64,000 nt of DNA, from the NCBI RefSeq assembly GCF_023078495.1, contig NZ_CP095742.1, positions 4,697,501 through 4,761,500 on the forward strand, read 5' to 3'. Below the pieces are notes generated by a model. That model had not been told where the DNA came from and made no database searches. It was given only the letters and a program-made list of their open reading frames with translations. Shown here in pieces: positions 27,279-36,908 of the stretch. Every line of letters begins with the position of its first letter. Position 1 is the stretch's first letter. The translations under genes were made by a program, and so were the position numbers. The DNA is from Luteibacter aegosomatissinici. Its GTDB lineage: Bacteria > Pseudomonadota > Gammaproteobacteria > Xanthomonadales > Rhodanobacteraceae.

Positions 27279-29765
27279 ATGCCCCTCCCGGCTTCACCCG
27301 ACGAGCTCTCGCCCACCGATTGGCCTACGTTCCTCCTGGAACGCGCACCGGCCATGCTGGCGTACGTCGGCACGGATAAGCGGCTGCGCTACGCCAGCCC
27401 GGCTTACCGCACGTGGATGGGTATCGGCGATGGCGACATCGAAGGCCGCAAGCTCGAAGAGCTGATCCCGCCCGACCTGTACCCCCGGATCGAACAAGGC
27501 GTGGCTGCAGCGTTGGCCGGCACGCCCGTCATCGCCGACCGCGAACTGCGCCGCGAAGACATGCACCGCTACGCGCAAGCCAGCTTCTCGCCCGATACCG
27601 ATGAGCACGGCCATGTGCGCGGTGCCTTCGTCGTACTGGCCGATATCTCCGACCGCCGCGCCCTCGAAGCACGCCTGAAGGAAAGCGAACGGCGTTTCTC
27701 GCAAGCCTTTCGCCACGCCGCCATCGGCATGGCGCTGGTGTTGCCCGATGGCCGCTGGCTGCAGGTAAACGATGCGATCTGCGCGATGCTCGGTTACAGC
27801 GAAGCCGAACTACTGGCGCTGAGCTTCCAGGACATCACCCACCCGGATGACCTCGCCACCGACCTGGGCCTGCTACAGCAGGTACTCACCGGCGAGCGCG
27901 CGTCGTACCACATGGAGAAGCGCTACCTGCACCGCGACGGCCAGGTGGTGCATGCGCTACTCACCGTGTCGCTCGTCCGCGATGAACGCAGCGAGCCGCT
28001 GTACTTCGTTTCCCAGGTGCAGGACATCAGCGAGCGCAAGGCCTTCGAAGACGCGCTGTTCCGCGAGCGCGAGCTGGCCGAAGTCACGCTGAAATCCATC
28101 GGCGATGCCGTGATCACCACGGACCCCGACCTGCGCGTGACCTCGCTCAACCCCATCGCCGAGGCGATGACCGGCTGGGCCAGCCACGAAGCGGTGGGCC
28201 GCCCCATGGACGATATCTTCCAGCTGCGCGATCCGCTCACCCGCCGCCCCATCGCCAACCCGCTGCTCACCGCGGTGCAGAAGAACACCATCATCGGCCT
28301 CACCACCGATGCCATCCTCGTGCACCGCAACGGCTTCGACAGCCCGATCGAGGATTCCGCCGCACCGATCCATGACCACGCGGGCAACGTGGTCGGCGGT
28401 GTCGTGGTCTTCCACGACGTAAGCGAAACGCGTGCGCTCGCACTGAAGATGGCGCACCTGGCCCACCACGATACGCTCACCGGCCTTCCCAACCGCGCGC
28501 TTCTGCAATCGCGCATGGAGTTCGCCGTCACCGTGGCCACGCGGCGCAAACAACGCTGCGCGCTGCTGTTCGTCGACATCGATCACTTCAAGCAGATCAA
28601 CGATACGCTCGGCCATGCGGCCGGCGATGCCTTGCTGCAGGAAGTGTCCCGGCGCATTCGTTCCGCCGTGCGCGCGGATGACACCGTGAGCCGCCTCGGC
28701 GGCGATGAGTTCGTGGTGCTGCTGCCGCACGTGGAAGATGCCACCGATGCCGCCGAAGTCGCCGAGAAGGTGCTGCAGGCGTGCAACGAAGCCATTGGCC
28801 TGGAAGCGTCGGCGCTGGCGATCAGTTTCAGCATCGGCATCAGCCTGTACCCGGATGACGCGTTCGATGCGGAATCCATGCTGCGCAACGCCGATACCGC
28901 CATGTACGAAGCGAAGATGCAGGGCCGCAACGGCTACCGCTTCTTCAACCCGAGCATGAACGAGCGCAACACCGCGCGCGTGCGTATCGAGGTGGAACTG
29001 CGCAAGGCACTCGCCCGCAACGAACTCAGCCTGCATTACCAGCCCAAGGTGGATGTGGACCTGGGCACCATCGTCGGTGCCGAAGCGCTGCTGCGCTGGC
29101 AGGTGGATGGCGAGGATGTGTACACGCCCGAGCAGTTCATCCCCGTGGCGGAAGATTGCGGGCTGATCGTGCCGATTGGCGAATGGGCGTTACGCGAAGC
29201 CTGCCGGCAGACCCAGGCGTGGGCCGCCGCGTACCGGCCCATCTCCGTGTCGGTGAACGTCTCGGCCCTGCAGTTCCAGCACACCCGCTTCTTCGAATCC
29301 ATGCAGGCGATCCTGGTGGAAACCGGCCTGCACCCCACCCTGCTTGAACTGGAAGTCACCGAGCGCACGGTGATGGAAGGCGGCGACCACATCGCCGACC
29401 TGCTGCACCGGATCAAGGCCGAAGGCGTGGCGCTCAGCCTCGATGATTTCGGCACGGGCTATTGCAGCCTCTCGTACCTGAAGCACTTCCCGGTCGATAC
29501 GCTGAAGATCGATCGCGCGTTCATCCGCGATGTGGCCTGGGATAACGACAGCGCCGCCATCGTCAGCGCGATCATCACGATGGGCAAAGGCATGAACAAG
29601 ATGGTGCTCGCCGAAGGCGTGGAGAGCGTGGAACAAGCCACCTTCCTCGGCAACGCCGGCTGCACCCAGATGCAAGGCTTCCTCTTCGGCCGCGCCGTCC
29701 CTGCCCGCGATTTCGAAGAACGCATCGCGCAGATCGACACCGGCAACCCACGCGACCCCGTGTAG
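27279..29765 (+). CDS. PAS-PAS-PAS-GGDEF-EAL cyclic-di-GMP protein
   Basis: About 828 aa, no TM helix. Three PAS domains (roughly residues 10-125, 130-255, 260-375), a GGDEF domain (about 385-550) with intact RLGGDEFVVLLP and an upstream RxxD I-site (RADD), then an EAL domain (about 560-815) with GAEALLRW and DDFGTGYCSLSYLKHFPVD. Both catalytic signatures are intact, so it may make and degrade c-di-GMP, switched by the PAS sensors; actual direction unknown. Start taken at the ATG of MPLPASPDELSP; a GTG at 27252 is possible. The stop overlaps the first bases of repeat copy E. Confidence 0.9.
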   Translation: MPLPASPDELSPTDWPTFLLERAPAMLAYVGTDKRLRYASPAYRTWMGIGDGDIEGRKLEELIPPDLYPRIEQGVAAALAGTPVIADRELRREDMHRYAQASFSPDTDEHGHVRGAFVVLADISDRRALEARLKESERRFSQAFRHAAIGMALVLPDGRWLQVNDAICAMLGYSEAELLALSFQDITHPDDLATDLGLLQQVLTGERASYHMEKRYLHRDGQVVHALLTVSLVRDERSEPLYFVSQVQDISERKAFEDALFRERELAEVTLKSIGDAVITTDPDLRVTSLNPIAEAMTGWASHEAVGRPMDDIFQLRDPLTRRPIANPLLTAVQKNTIIGLTTDAILVHRNGFDSPIEDSAAPIHDHAGNVVGGVVVFHDVSETRALALKMAHLAHHDTLTGLPNRALLQSRMEFAVTVATRRKQRCALLFVDIDHFKQINDTLGHAAGDALLQEVSRRIRSAVRADDTVSRLGGDEFVVLLPHVEDATDAAEVAEKVLQACNEAIGLEASALAISFSIGISLYPDDAFDAESMLRNADTAMYEAKMQGRNGYRFFNPSMNERNTARVRIEVELRKALARNELSLHYQPKVDVDLGTIVGAEALLRWQVDGEDVYTPEQFIPVAEDCGLIVPIGEWALREACRQTQAWAAAYRPISVSVNVSALQFQHTRFFESMQAILVETGLHPTLLELEVTERTVMEGGDHIADLLHRIKAEGVALSLDDFGTGYCSLSYLKHFPVDTLKIDRAFIRDVAWDNDSAAIVSAIITMGKGMNKMVLAEGVESVEQATFLGNAGCTQMQGFLFGRAVPARDFEERIAQIDTGNPRDPV

Positions 29766-29786
29766 GAGCCCACCCTGTGGGCGACG
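29763..29786 (+). repeat. half copy of the palindromic repeat (copy E)
   Basis: The left arm TAGGAGCCCACCCTGTGGGC is intact and begins at the stop codon of the GGDEF-EAL gene, but the core and right arm are missing. A truncated member of the 93-bp family. Confidence 0.8.
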
Positions 29787-29810
29787 CCGTCCGCGACGCC
29801 GCCCCAGGAA

Positions 29811-30266
29811 TCAACGCCCCAACGGCGCCTCATACATAAAATAATGGCACCGCTCCATGCCCAGGCCGCTGTACGTCGCCTGCGCCCGCTCATTCTCGGT
29901 CTCAACGTACAACCGCAGGCCTACCGCACCCGCGCCTTCCGCCATGGCCTTCACATGGTGGTACATCGCCCGGAACACGCCCGCGCGTCGTGCTTCCTGC
30001 GCCACGTACACACTCTGCACCCACCAGAAATCCCCACAGCGCCAGTCACTCCACTCGTACGTGACCAGCAGGCAACCCACGCGCACGCCATCCAGCTCGG
30101 CGACCAGGTAGAAGCCACGCCGCGGCTCGTCGAACACCGCACGCACACCGCGACCGATGGTGTCCGGGTCCAGCCTCTTCTGTTCCGTCTCCCACGCCAT
30201 CGCGATATTCCACGCGGCGATGTGGTCGGCGTCCTCAAGGGCCGCCCGTCTTACGTCAAGGCTCAT
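29811..30266 (-). CDS. GNAT-family N-acetyltransferase
   Basis: 151-aa acetyltransferase. Beginning MSLDVRRAALEDADHIAAWN, with the acetyl-CoA loop region VQSVYVAQEARRAGVFRAMY and the end NERAQATYSGLGMERCHYFMYE typical of small GNAT enzymes. The canonical Q/RxxGxG/A loop is degenerate (QEARRAG). Start is the ATG 1 nt after the ntrC stop, so it is cotranscribed with ntrBC. Substrate unknown. Confidence 0.88.
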   Translation of the reverse strand: MSLDVRRAALEDADHIAAWNIAMAWETEQKRLDPDTIGRGVRAVFDEPRRGFYLVAELDGVRVGCLLVTYEWSDWRCGDFWWVQSVYVAQEARRAGVFRAMYHHVKAMAEGAGAVGLRLYVETENERAQATYSGLGMERCHYFMYEAPLGR

Positions 30267-30267
30267 C

Positions 30268-31656
30268 TCACACTTCCGTTGATGGCCGCCGCTTGCGCGA
30301 CGCGCCGAGTTTTCGCGTAAGCGTATTACGGCCCACGCCCAACGCCATGGCTGCTTGCTGGCGGTGGCCATCGTTGGCGACCAGCGCGGCCTGCAGCAGG
30401 GTCTTGTCCATGGCCTCGCGGGCGCGGGAATGGATATCCGCCTCGCCCTGGGCCAAGGCATCCTGTGCCCACATGCGCAGCGCCTCGGTCCATTCGCCGG
30501 TGCGGCTGCCGCGGGCGGGCAGCGCGCCCAGGTCGGCCGCCTGGATCTCCAGGCCCGGTGCGATCACCGCCAGGCGGCGGCAGAGATTTTCCAGCTCGCG
30601 GACGTTGCCGGGGTAATCGCGCTGTTCAATTAGTTTCATGGCACCGCGCGAAAAGCGCTTCGCCGGCAGGTTCAGTTCCGCCGCGGCCTGGCTGAGGAAA
30701 TGGCGGGCCAGCAACGGCACATCGCCGCGGCGCTCGCGCAACGACGGCAGCGGAATGCGCACCACATCGAGGCGATGCTTCAGGTCAGCTCGGAACAAAC
30801 CCTGCGCGACACGCGATTCCAGATCCTGATGCGTCGCGGCGATGATGCGCACATTGCCGTGCATCAGCTCACGCCCACCCACGCGGTAGAACTCACCGCC
30901 AGCGAGCACGCGCAGCAGGCGCGTCTGCAGGCCGAGCGGCATGTCGCCGATTTCATCGAGGAACAGCGTGCCGCCATCGGCCTGTTCGAAGCGGCCGGCG
31001 ACGCGACGCGTGGCGCCGGTGAACGCGCCGGCTTCGTGGCCGAACAGTTCGCTTTCGAGCAATTCGGCGGGGATGGCAGCGGTGTTCAAGGCGACGTAGG
31101 GCTTGCCGGCGCGGGCGCTTTCTTCGTGCAGCGCGCGGGCGACCAGTTCCTTGCCGGTGCCGGTTTCACCGGTGATCAGCACGTTGAGGTCGCTGGCGGC
31201 GACGCGGCCGATCAGGCGGAACACTTCGCGCATGGCGACACTTTCGCCGATCAGCGCGTGGGTATCGCCACGCTGCGGCGGGATGCTGATTTCTTCGTTC
31301 GCCGCCGCGAGGGCACGCTCGACCGTTTCCACCGCCTGGTCGAGATCGAACGGCTTGGCGAGGTAATCCGCCGCGCCGGCGCGGTACGCTGCGGCCGTGG
31401 TCGCCACGTCGGTAAACGCACTCATGACGATCACCGGGCCGATATTGCGCCGGGTGAGGTCTTCCAGCAGGCGCAGGCCGTTTTCTCCGGGCATGCGTAC
31501 ATCTGTCACCAGCAGCGCGGGGCGGCTTTCTTCCAACGCGGCACGCACCGCATCACCCGCGCTGAACTCGCGCACCGTGTGGCCGGCATCGCGCAAGGCT
31601 TCGGCCAATACGAAGCGCACACCACGGTCATCATCGGCAATCCAGATCTCACTCAT
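30268..31656 (-). CDS. ntrC: nitrogen regulator NR(I), sigma-54 activator
   Basis: Response regulator that activates sigma-54 promoters under nitrogen limitation. Receiver domain with the phospho-acceptor Asp in [16 protein letters not shown]+ domain with Walker A GETGTGKE, the sigma-54 contact loop GAFTGA ([13 protein letters not shown]) and Walker [12 protein letters not shown]; a C-terminal Fis-type HTH ([20 protein letters not shown]). 462 aa from the ATG at 31656. Overlaps ntrB by 8 bp, so the pair is coupled. Confidence 0.94.
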   Translation of the reverse strand: MSEIWIADDDRGVRFVLAEALRDAGHTVREFSAGDAVRAALEESRPALLVTDVRMPGENGLRLLEDLTRRNIGPVIVMSAFTDVATTAAAYRAGAADYLAKPFDLDQAVETVERALAAANEEISIPPQRGDTHALIGESVAMREVFRLIGRVAASDLNVLITGETGTGKELVARALHEESARAGKPYVALNTAAIPAELLESELFGHEAGAFTGATRRVAGRFEQADGGTLFLDEIGDMPLGLQTRLLRVLAGGEFYRVGGRELMHGNVRIIAATHQDLESRVAQGLFRADLKHRLDVVRIPLPSLRERRGDVPLLARHFLSQAAAELNLPAKRFSRGAMKLIEQRDYPGNVRELENLCRRLAVIAPGLEIQAADLGALPARGSRTGEWTEALRMWAQDALAQGEADIHSRAREAMDKTLLQAALVANDGHRQQAAMALGVGRNTLTRKLGASRKRRPSTEV

Positions 31657-32662
31657 GCGCACGCTCCATGGGGAGATAAAGGGAGAACACCGTATCGCCT
31701 GGTCGGCTCACATAACGCAGGTCACCACCGTGCTCCAGCGCGATCTCGCGCGAGAGGGCCAGGCCAAGGCCGGTGCCATCGGGGCGCCCGCTTACCAGGG
31801 GGTGGAACAGCACATCACGTAGTTCATCGGCCACGCCGGGGCCGTCGTCCATCACATCCACGCGCAGGGCGGCGCGGACGGTGCGCTCGCCCAGGCGGGC
31901 GCCATGCTCGATGCGGGTACGCAGGGTGATCTGCTGTGCACCGGCCTCGCCGGCATTGCGGGTGAGGTTGAGCAGCACCTGCAGCAGGCGGTCGTTGTCA
32001 CCGGTGACATCGGGCAGGCTGGGGTCGTAGTCGTGGCGCACGCGCGGGGCACCGGGCTCGGCAGTGACCAGCCCTTCCAGCCGTTCCAGCAGCTCGTGGA
32101 TATTCACCGGGCCGATGCGGGCGGTACCGCCGTGGCGCAGCAGGCCATCGGCCAGCGCGGCCAGCCGGTCGGCCTCGGCGATGACCATGGCGGCCAGCTG
32201 GCGCAGGTCGCCTTCGGCCAAACGACGCTCCAGCAGCTGCGCCGCACCACGCAGGCCGGCCAGGGGGTTCTTCACTTCGTGGGCGAACCCGCGAAGGGTG
32301 GCCGAGAGGGGGGTCTCCGAGCCGTGGAGGTCGGGCGCCAGGGCATGCACCTCGACCAGTACCTTGCCATTGCCGATGGGTTGCATGGCCAGGTCGGCCG
32401 TGACCTCCCGCCCCCGGGCCACCCCAAAGGTGACCCCACGGAGGTTGAAACCCCGGCCTTCGTCGAGGGTTCGCTCCAGCTGGCTGGCCAGCGCGGGCTC
32501 CCGCAGGAGCTGGGCCAGGGGCTGGCCTACGGCCGTCCGGGGCCCGACATCCAGCACCTCGCCCAGGGCGGGGTTGATCCAGAGGACGCGCAGGTCCGGC
32601 CCGACCACGGCGAGGCCGGTGCCTAGAAGCGTAAGAAGCTCAGCCTGTTCGGGTGCATGCAT
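31649..32662 (-). CDS. ntrB: nitrogen sensor histidine kinase NR(II)
   Basis: Soluble PAS-containing kinase that phosphorylates or dephosphorylates NtrC under PII control. PAS region at about residues 5-115, dimerisation/phospho-acceptor box FAHEVKNPLAGLRGAAQLL (His about 127), and an ATPase with NLTRNAGEAG (N box), DDGPGV (G1) and GTGLGLALSREI (G2). No TM segment, 337 aa, typical NtrB. Its start codon lies inside the GGTGCA palindrome listed next. glnA and glnK are not in the window. Confidence 0.94.
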   Translation of the reverse strand: MHAPEQAELLTLLGTGLAVVGPDLRVLWINPALGEVLDVGPRTAVGQPLAQLLREPALASQLERTLDEGRGFNLRGVTFGVARGREVTADLAMQPIGNGKVLVEVHALAPDLHGSETPLSATLRGFAHEVKNPLAGLRGAAQLLERRLAEGDLRQLAAMVIAEADRLAALADGLLRHGGTARIGPVNIHELLERLEGLVTAEPGAPRVRHDYDPSLPDVTGDNDRLLQVLLNLTRNAGEAGAQQITLRTRIEHGARLGERTVRAALRVDVMDDGPGVADELRDVLFHPLVSGRPDGTGLGLALSREIALEHGGDLRYVSRPGDTVFSLYLPMERAHE

Positions 32663-32697
32663 TGCACCAATCTAGGGAGGGTTTTGTTGCGGTGCAA
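32652..32697. promoter_or_regulatory. three GGTGCA/TGCACC half-sites at the ntrB start
   Basis: A perfect 17-bp palindrome GGTGCATGCATTGCACC (32652-32668) spans the ntrB initiation codon. A third half-site GGTGCA lies at 32691-32696. NtrC binds TGCACC-N5-GGTGCA, so the half-sites match but the orientation or spacing does not. Possible autoregulatory site. Confidence 0.4.
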
Positions 32698-32758
32698 CTG
32701 GAGGGATTCCTAGGGGGTGTGAACGTGTTCTCAAGGTTGGGATTCGACCGTCAGTCCG

Positions 32759-33589
32759 TCAGGCGCCCGCACCCCGCGCAAAGGCAAAGCCAAAGTAGCG
32801 GTCGAGCGAGAGTTCCGGGTGAAAGGGGACGGTGCAGTGCCGGTGCGGATTTTCCCAACGATCCAGCAGCGTGTATCCGGCGTCAGTCAAACTTCCCAGG
32901 AAGTCACGCTCGGAGGTGACCCGGTATGGGCAGCACGTCACACCCATGTTCTGTACCGTGAAGTACGTTGTCGTCCCATGGACGGGCACCGAGTTCAGCA
33001 GCAGAAAGCGTGGTCGCCGCGGCAACGCTTCAACCGCATCCACCAGGGTGTATTCGAGATACTGAAGCGACCCGGCCGCGAACAGGATATCTGCGCCCAA
33101 CGCTTCGGAAATGGAGGGCACGAAGGCAAGCGTTCGCCTTGCATCATGCGTGTCCGCCCATGCACGCCCTGCAGCGTTGACAGCGGGGACATCCTGGACT
33201 GTCCACGCGACGCCATCGGGATACTCGAGGTAACGCTGGTAGGCATAGTAAGCAATCCCGATGTGCCCACCCAGGTCGAAGACACTTCGCGCGCCTTGGC
33301 CGAAGAAACGCTCAAGCCAGTAGATCATCGGGTAGTCGTTGATGAAGACACGGCGCGTCCGGTCGCGATACATATCGGCGGCGCCAGCGTTGTCGTATCC
33401 GGCAGTCCGGCCCGCAGGGATGCTGGCCTTCGCCTCATCGAATGAGGCGTATACCCCTCTGTAGATGTGATGGGTAGGGGCAACGTGGGCCAGGAAGCGC
33501 CGTTCGTACCACGCATCCTGCCACCTGCGAACGAATGGAATACGGCTGGGTTTTCCTTGCCAGATCGGTGTCGCCTGAAGATCAGCCAT
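32759..33589 (-). CDS. putative methyltransferase, TIGR04325 family
   Basis: 276 aa from the ATG at 33589 (GAGGTG ribosome site upstream). The N-terminal pattern HHIYRGVYASFDEAKAS is the hallmark of the TIGR04325 family of putative methyltransferases, often found in surface-polysaccharide clusters. A Rossmann-like SAM loop follows (SVFDLGGHIGIAYYAY), then VQDVPAVNAAGRAWA and ILFAAGSLQYLEYTL. It lies 73 bp after the RND pump gene and 96 bp before ntrB on the same strand, but no sugar cluster is nearby. Family recognised from pattern; substrate unknown. Confidence 0.75.
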   Translation of the reverse strand: MADLQATPIWQGKPSRIPFVRRWQDAWYERRFLAHVAPTHHIYRGVYASFDEAKASIPAGRTAGYDNAGAADMYRDRTRRVFINDYPMIYWLERFFGQGARSVFDLGGHIGIAYYAYQRYLEYPDGVAWTVQDVPAVNAAGRAWADTHDARRTLAFVPSISEALGADILFAAGSLQYLEYTLVDAVEALPRRPRFLLLNSVPVHGTTTYFTVQNMGVTCCPYRVTSERDFLGSLTDAGYTLLDRWENPHRHCTVPFHPELSLDRYFGFAFARGAGA

Positions 33590-33662
33590 GACACACCTCG
33601 CGGCCCGCCAGATGGATAGGTGGGACGGCGGCGGGTTACGCCATCCCACCGTCGGTTAGCGA

Positions 33663-36600
33663 CTACCCTTCGGCATGCCGGGATGTGACGGGCCCCGCTG
33701 CGACCGCCTCCTGCGCCTTGTGCCGCCGAAGTATCAGGCCGCATAAGGCAGGCAAGACAAACAGGGTCAGCGCTGTGGCCGTAAGGAGGCCACCGATGAC
33801 CACGGTCGCCAGTGGCTTCTGCACTTCAGCACCGGTCCCCGTGGCGATCGCCATGGGTACGAAACCAAGCGACGCGACCAACGCCGTCATGAGCACCGGA
33901 CGCACGCGTTCCATCGCGCCGAGCTCCACCGCTTCATCCAGGCTGGCACCATCGGCCAGCCGTTTGCGAATGGCGGAAATCAGGACCAGGCCGTTCAACA
34001 CAGCGACACCGGAGACCGCGATGAAGCCAATAGAGGCTGAGATAGAAAACGGAATGCCACGCAAGACCAGGGCAAACACACCGCCGGCCAGCGCCAGGGG
34101 CACGGCGGTAAGCACCGTTGCCGTCAGCAGGCCACTGCCGATGGCCATGTACAGCACGGCGGCGATCAGCACAAAGCACAACGGCACGATGATGGCGAGA
34201 CGCCTGGACGCCGCCTGCAGGTTCTGGAACTGGCCACCCCATTCGATCCACGATCCGGTGGGCAAGGTGACCTGCGCCGTGATCGCCTTCTGGGCGTCGT
34301 CAACGAAACTACCCAGGTCACGGCCCACGACGTTGGCTTCGACGTAGATGCGTCGTTTGCCGTTGTCGCGCGTCACCTCGTTCAAGCCCTGGGTGAACCG
34401 GAATTCGACCAGCTCGCGCAGTGGTACCGAGCCGCGCACGCTCTTGTCATCGGGTGGCAGCATCACCGGCAAGGCACCCAGAATATCCAGGTTGTCGCGC
34501 TGCTCGCGCGGCAAGCGGACCACCACATCGAAGCGTCGATCGCCTTCGAAGATTTGCCCGGAAGGCCGACCCGCCAGCGCTGTCGAGATGGTGTCAGCCA
34601 CCTCCTTCACGGTGAGGCCGTAGCGGGCAATGGCCGCCCGGTTGAAGGCGATGTCGAACGTGGGGAAGCCACCCGTAGACGGCACCCGGACGTCGGAAGC
34701 GCCGAGTATCTTGCGCAGCACCGCGGCCACCTTTTGCGCCGTCGCGGCCAGCTTGTCCAGGTCCTCACCGTAGATCTTCACGGCGACATCGCTGCGCACA
34801 CCGCCGATCAACTCGTTGAAGCGCATTTCGATCGGCTGGGTGACATCGTAGTTGTTACCCACGATGACCGCTGTCTTCTGGCGGATGCGCTCGATGACCT
34901 GTTCCTTGGTGGTCACACCGTCCGGCCACTCGCTCTTCGGCTTCAGGATGATGTAGTTATCCGAGGCATTAGGCGGCATGGGATCGGCCGCGAGGCTGGC
35001 TGTACCCGCTTTCGAGTACACCGTCTTCACCTCGGGTAATGCCAGCACGGCGCGTTCCAGCGGCAGATCCATGGCCACGGACTGATCCACTGAAGTGGAG
35101 GGGATGCGCACCGACGACAGGTTGAGGTTCTGCTCGTCAAGCGTGGGCATGAACTCCCGGCCGACGAACGCGAAGGCGATACCCGCTGCGATGATCACGC
35201 CCGCGCCGGCCGCGATGAACGGCGTCGGACGGCGGATCGCGCGAATCAGCCACGGGTGGTACCGGTCCTTGGCCACCGCCACGACCTTGACGTCCTTTTC
35301 GGCGATCCTGCCCTTCAGCAGCACGGCCACCATCGCCGGCACGAAGGTCAGCGACAGCACGAAAGCCGACGCCAGCGCCAGCATCAAGGTGATGACCATG
35401 GGCGAAAACATCTTGCCCTCGACGCCCTGGAAGGTCAGGCAAGGCACGAACACCAGGAAGATCACCGCCTGGCCATAGATCGTGGGACGCACCATTTCGC
35501 GGGAGGATTCGAGGGTTTCCTCCAGCCGCTCCCGTAGCGTGAGTACACGGCCCTCGTGGTGTTGCCGCTCAGCCAGCCGACGCATCGCGTTCTCGACGAT
35601 GATCACGGCGCCGTCGATGATGAGCCCGAAGTCCAGCGCGCCCAGGCTCATCAGGTTGCCCGAGATACCCAGCTGGTTCATGCCAATGGCGCTGATGAGC
35701 AGGGATAGCGGAATGACCAATGCCGCAATAACGGCCGCCCGCCAGTTGCCGAGCATGAAGAAGAGGATGGCGATGACCAGCAGCGCGCCCTCGCCGAGGT
35801 TGCGGACAACGGTGCTGATCGTGGCAACCACCAGCTGGGAGCGATCCAGGGTGGGCACGATCGTGATGCCAGGCGGGAGGGTCCTGGTGATCTCCTTGAG
35901 CTTATCGCCTACTGCGCTGGCCACGGTGCGGCTGTTGGCACCGACCAGCATCAGTGCACTACCCACCACCGTTTCCACACCATCGCGGCTGGCGGCGCCG
36001 GAGCGCAGTTCGCCACCTATGGTGACCTTCGCCACGTCGCCGACGGTGACCGGTACGCCGTCGCGGTTGGTCACCACGGCGCGAGCCAGTTCATCGGTCG
36101 AACGCAGCCGCGCATCGGCACGAACCAGGTATGCCTCGCCCGAGCGCTGGATGAAGTTGGCACCCACGGAAAGGTTGGCCGCCTCGAGTGCATCCGCCAG
36201 TTCGCTGTACGAGACGCCATACGCCGAAAGCCTGGCCGCATCCGGTTCGACAACGAATTCCTTGACGTACCCACCCAGGCTATCGACGTCCGCGACGCCA
36301 GCCGTCGTGCGTAGTTGGGGGCGCACGATCCAGTCCTGCACCGTGCGCAGGTAGGCCAGCCGCGATACATCGTCGGTCAGGCGGTCACCTTCGGCGGTAA
36401 GGAAGCTGCCATCCGGCTGCCAGCCGGGTTTGCCGGCGACCCTGGGCGCGTCCTTTCCGTTGGGATGCGTGTACTCGACGCTGTAGTGGAAGACTTCGCC
36501 CAGGCCCGTCGACACCGGCCCCATCTGCGGCTCGGCACCTTCGGGTAACTGCGGACGTGCCTGCGCCAGGCGCTCGGTCACCTGTTGGCGCATGAAGTAC

Positions 36601-36908
36601 AGATCCGCGCTCTCCTTGAAGATCACGGTGACCTGGCTAAAGCCGTTGCGCGACATGGAGCGCGTGTTGTCGACGCCATTCAGGCCGGCCATCGCGGTTT
36701 CGATGGGATAGGTAACGCGCTTTTCGATTTCCACCGGGCTCAACGTCGGCACGACGGTGTTGATCTGCACCTGCTTGTTGGTGATGTCCGGCGTCACGTC
36801 GATCGGCAGCAGGTTGAGCTGCCATGCGCCGATCACCGCGACGACAAAGGTGATGAACAGGATGAGCCAACGCAGGCGGACAGCGCTGGAGAGGATGCGC
36901 TCGATCAT
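33663..36908 (-). CDS. heavy-metal RND efflux pump (CnrA/CzcA family)
   Basis: Inner-membrane proton/metal antiporter of 1081 aa, the pump of a tripartite system. The TM4 signature DFGLIIDGAVIIVENAMRRL (DFG-x3-DGA-x3-VEN) is that of exporters for divalent cations (Co, Ni, Zn, Cd) rather than Cu/Ag. N-terminal PIDVTPDITNKQVQINT and C-terminal TM bundle are complete; about 12 TM helices. ATG overlaps the adaptor stop by 4 nt. The CnrX-like sensor in the same operon points to nickel/cobalt, by inference. Confidence 0.93.
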   Translation of the reverse strand: MIERILSSAVRLRWLILFITFVVAVIGAWQLNLLPIDVTPDITNKQVQINTVVPTLSPVEIEKRVTYPIETAMAGLNGVDNTRSMSRNGFSQVTVIFKESADLYFMRQQVTERLAQARPQLPEGAEPQMGPVSTGLGEVFHYSVEYTHPNGKDAPRVAGKPGWQPDGSFLTAEGDRLTDDVSRLAYLRTVQDWIVRPQLRTTAGVADVDSLGGYVKEFVVEPDAARLSAYGVSYSELADALEAANLSVGANFIQRSGEAYLVRADARLRSTDELARAVVTNRDGVPVTVGDVAKVTIGGELRSGAASRDGVETVVGSALMLVGANSRTVASAVGDKLKEITRTLPPGITIVPTLDRSQLVVATISTVVRNLGEGALLVIAILFFMLGNWRAAVIAALVIPLSLLISAIGMNQLGISGNLMSLGALDFGLIIDGAVIIVENAMRRLAERQHHEGRVLTLRERLEETLESSREMVRPTIYGQAVIFLVFVPCLTFQGVEGKMFSPMVITLMLALASAFVLSLTFVPAMVAVLLKGRIAEKDVKVVAVAKDRYHPWLIRAIRRPTPFIAAGAGVIIAAGIAFAFVGREFMPTLDEQNLNLSSVRIPSTSVDQSVAMDLPLERAVLALPEVKTVYSKAGTASLAADPMPPNASDNYIILKPKSEWPDGVTTKEQVIERIRQKTAVIVGNNYDVTQPIEMRFNELIGGVRSDVAVKIYGEDLDKLAATAQKVAAVLRKILGASDVRVPSTGGFPTFDIAFNRAAIARYGLTVKEVADTISTALAGRPSGQIFEGDRRFDVVVRLPREQRDNLDILGALPVMLPPDDKSVRGSVPLRELVEFRFTQGLNEVTRDNGKRRIYVEANVVGRDLGSFVDDAQKAITAQVTLPTGSWIEWGGQFQNLQAASRRLAIIVPLCFVLIAAVLYMAIGSGLLTATVLTAVPLALAGGVFALVLRGIPFSISASIGFIAVSGVAVLNGLVLISAIRKRLADGASLDEAVELGAMERVRPVLMTALVASLGFVPMAIATGTGAEVQKPLATVVIGGLLTATALTLFVLPALCGLILRRHKAQEAVAAGPVTSRHAEG

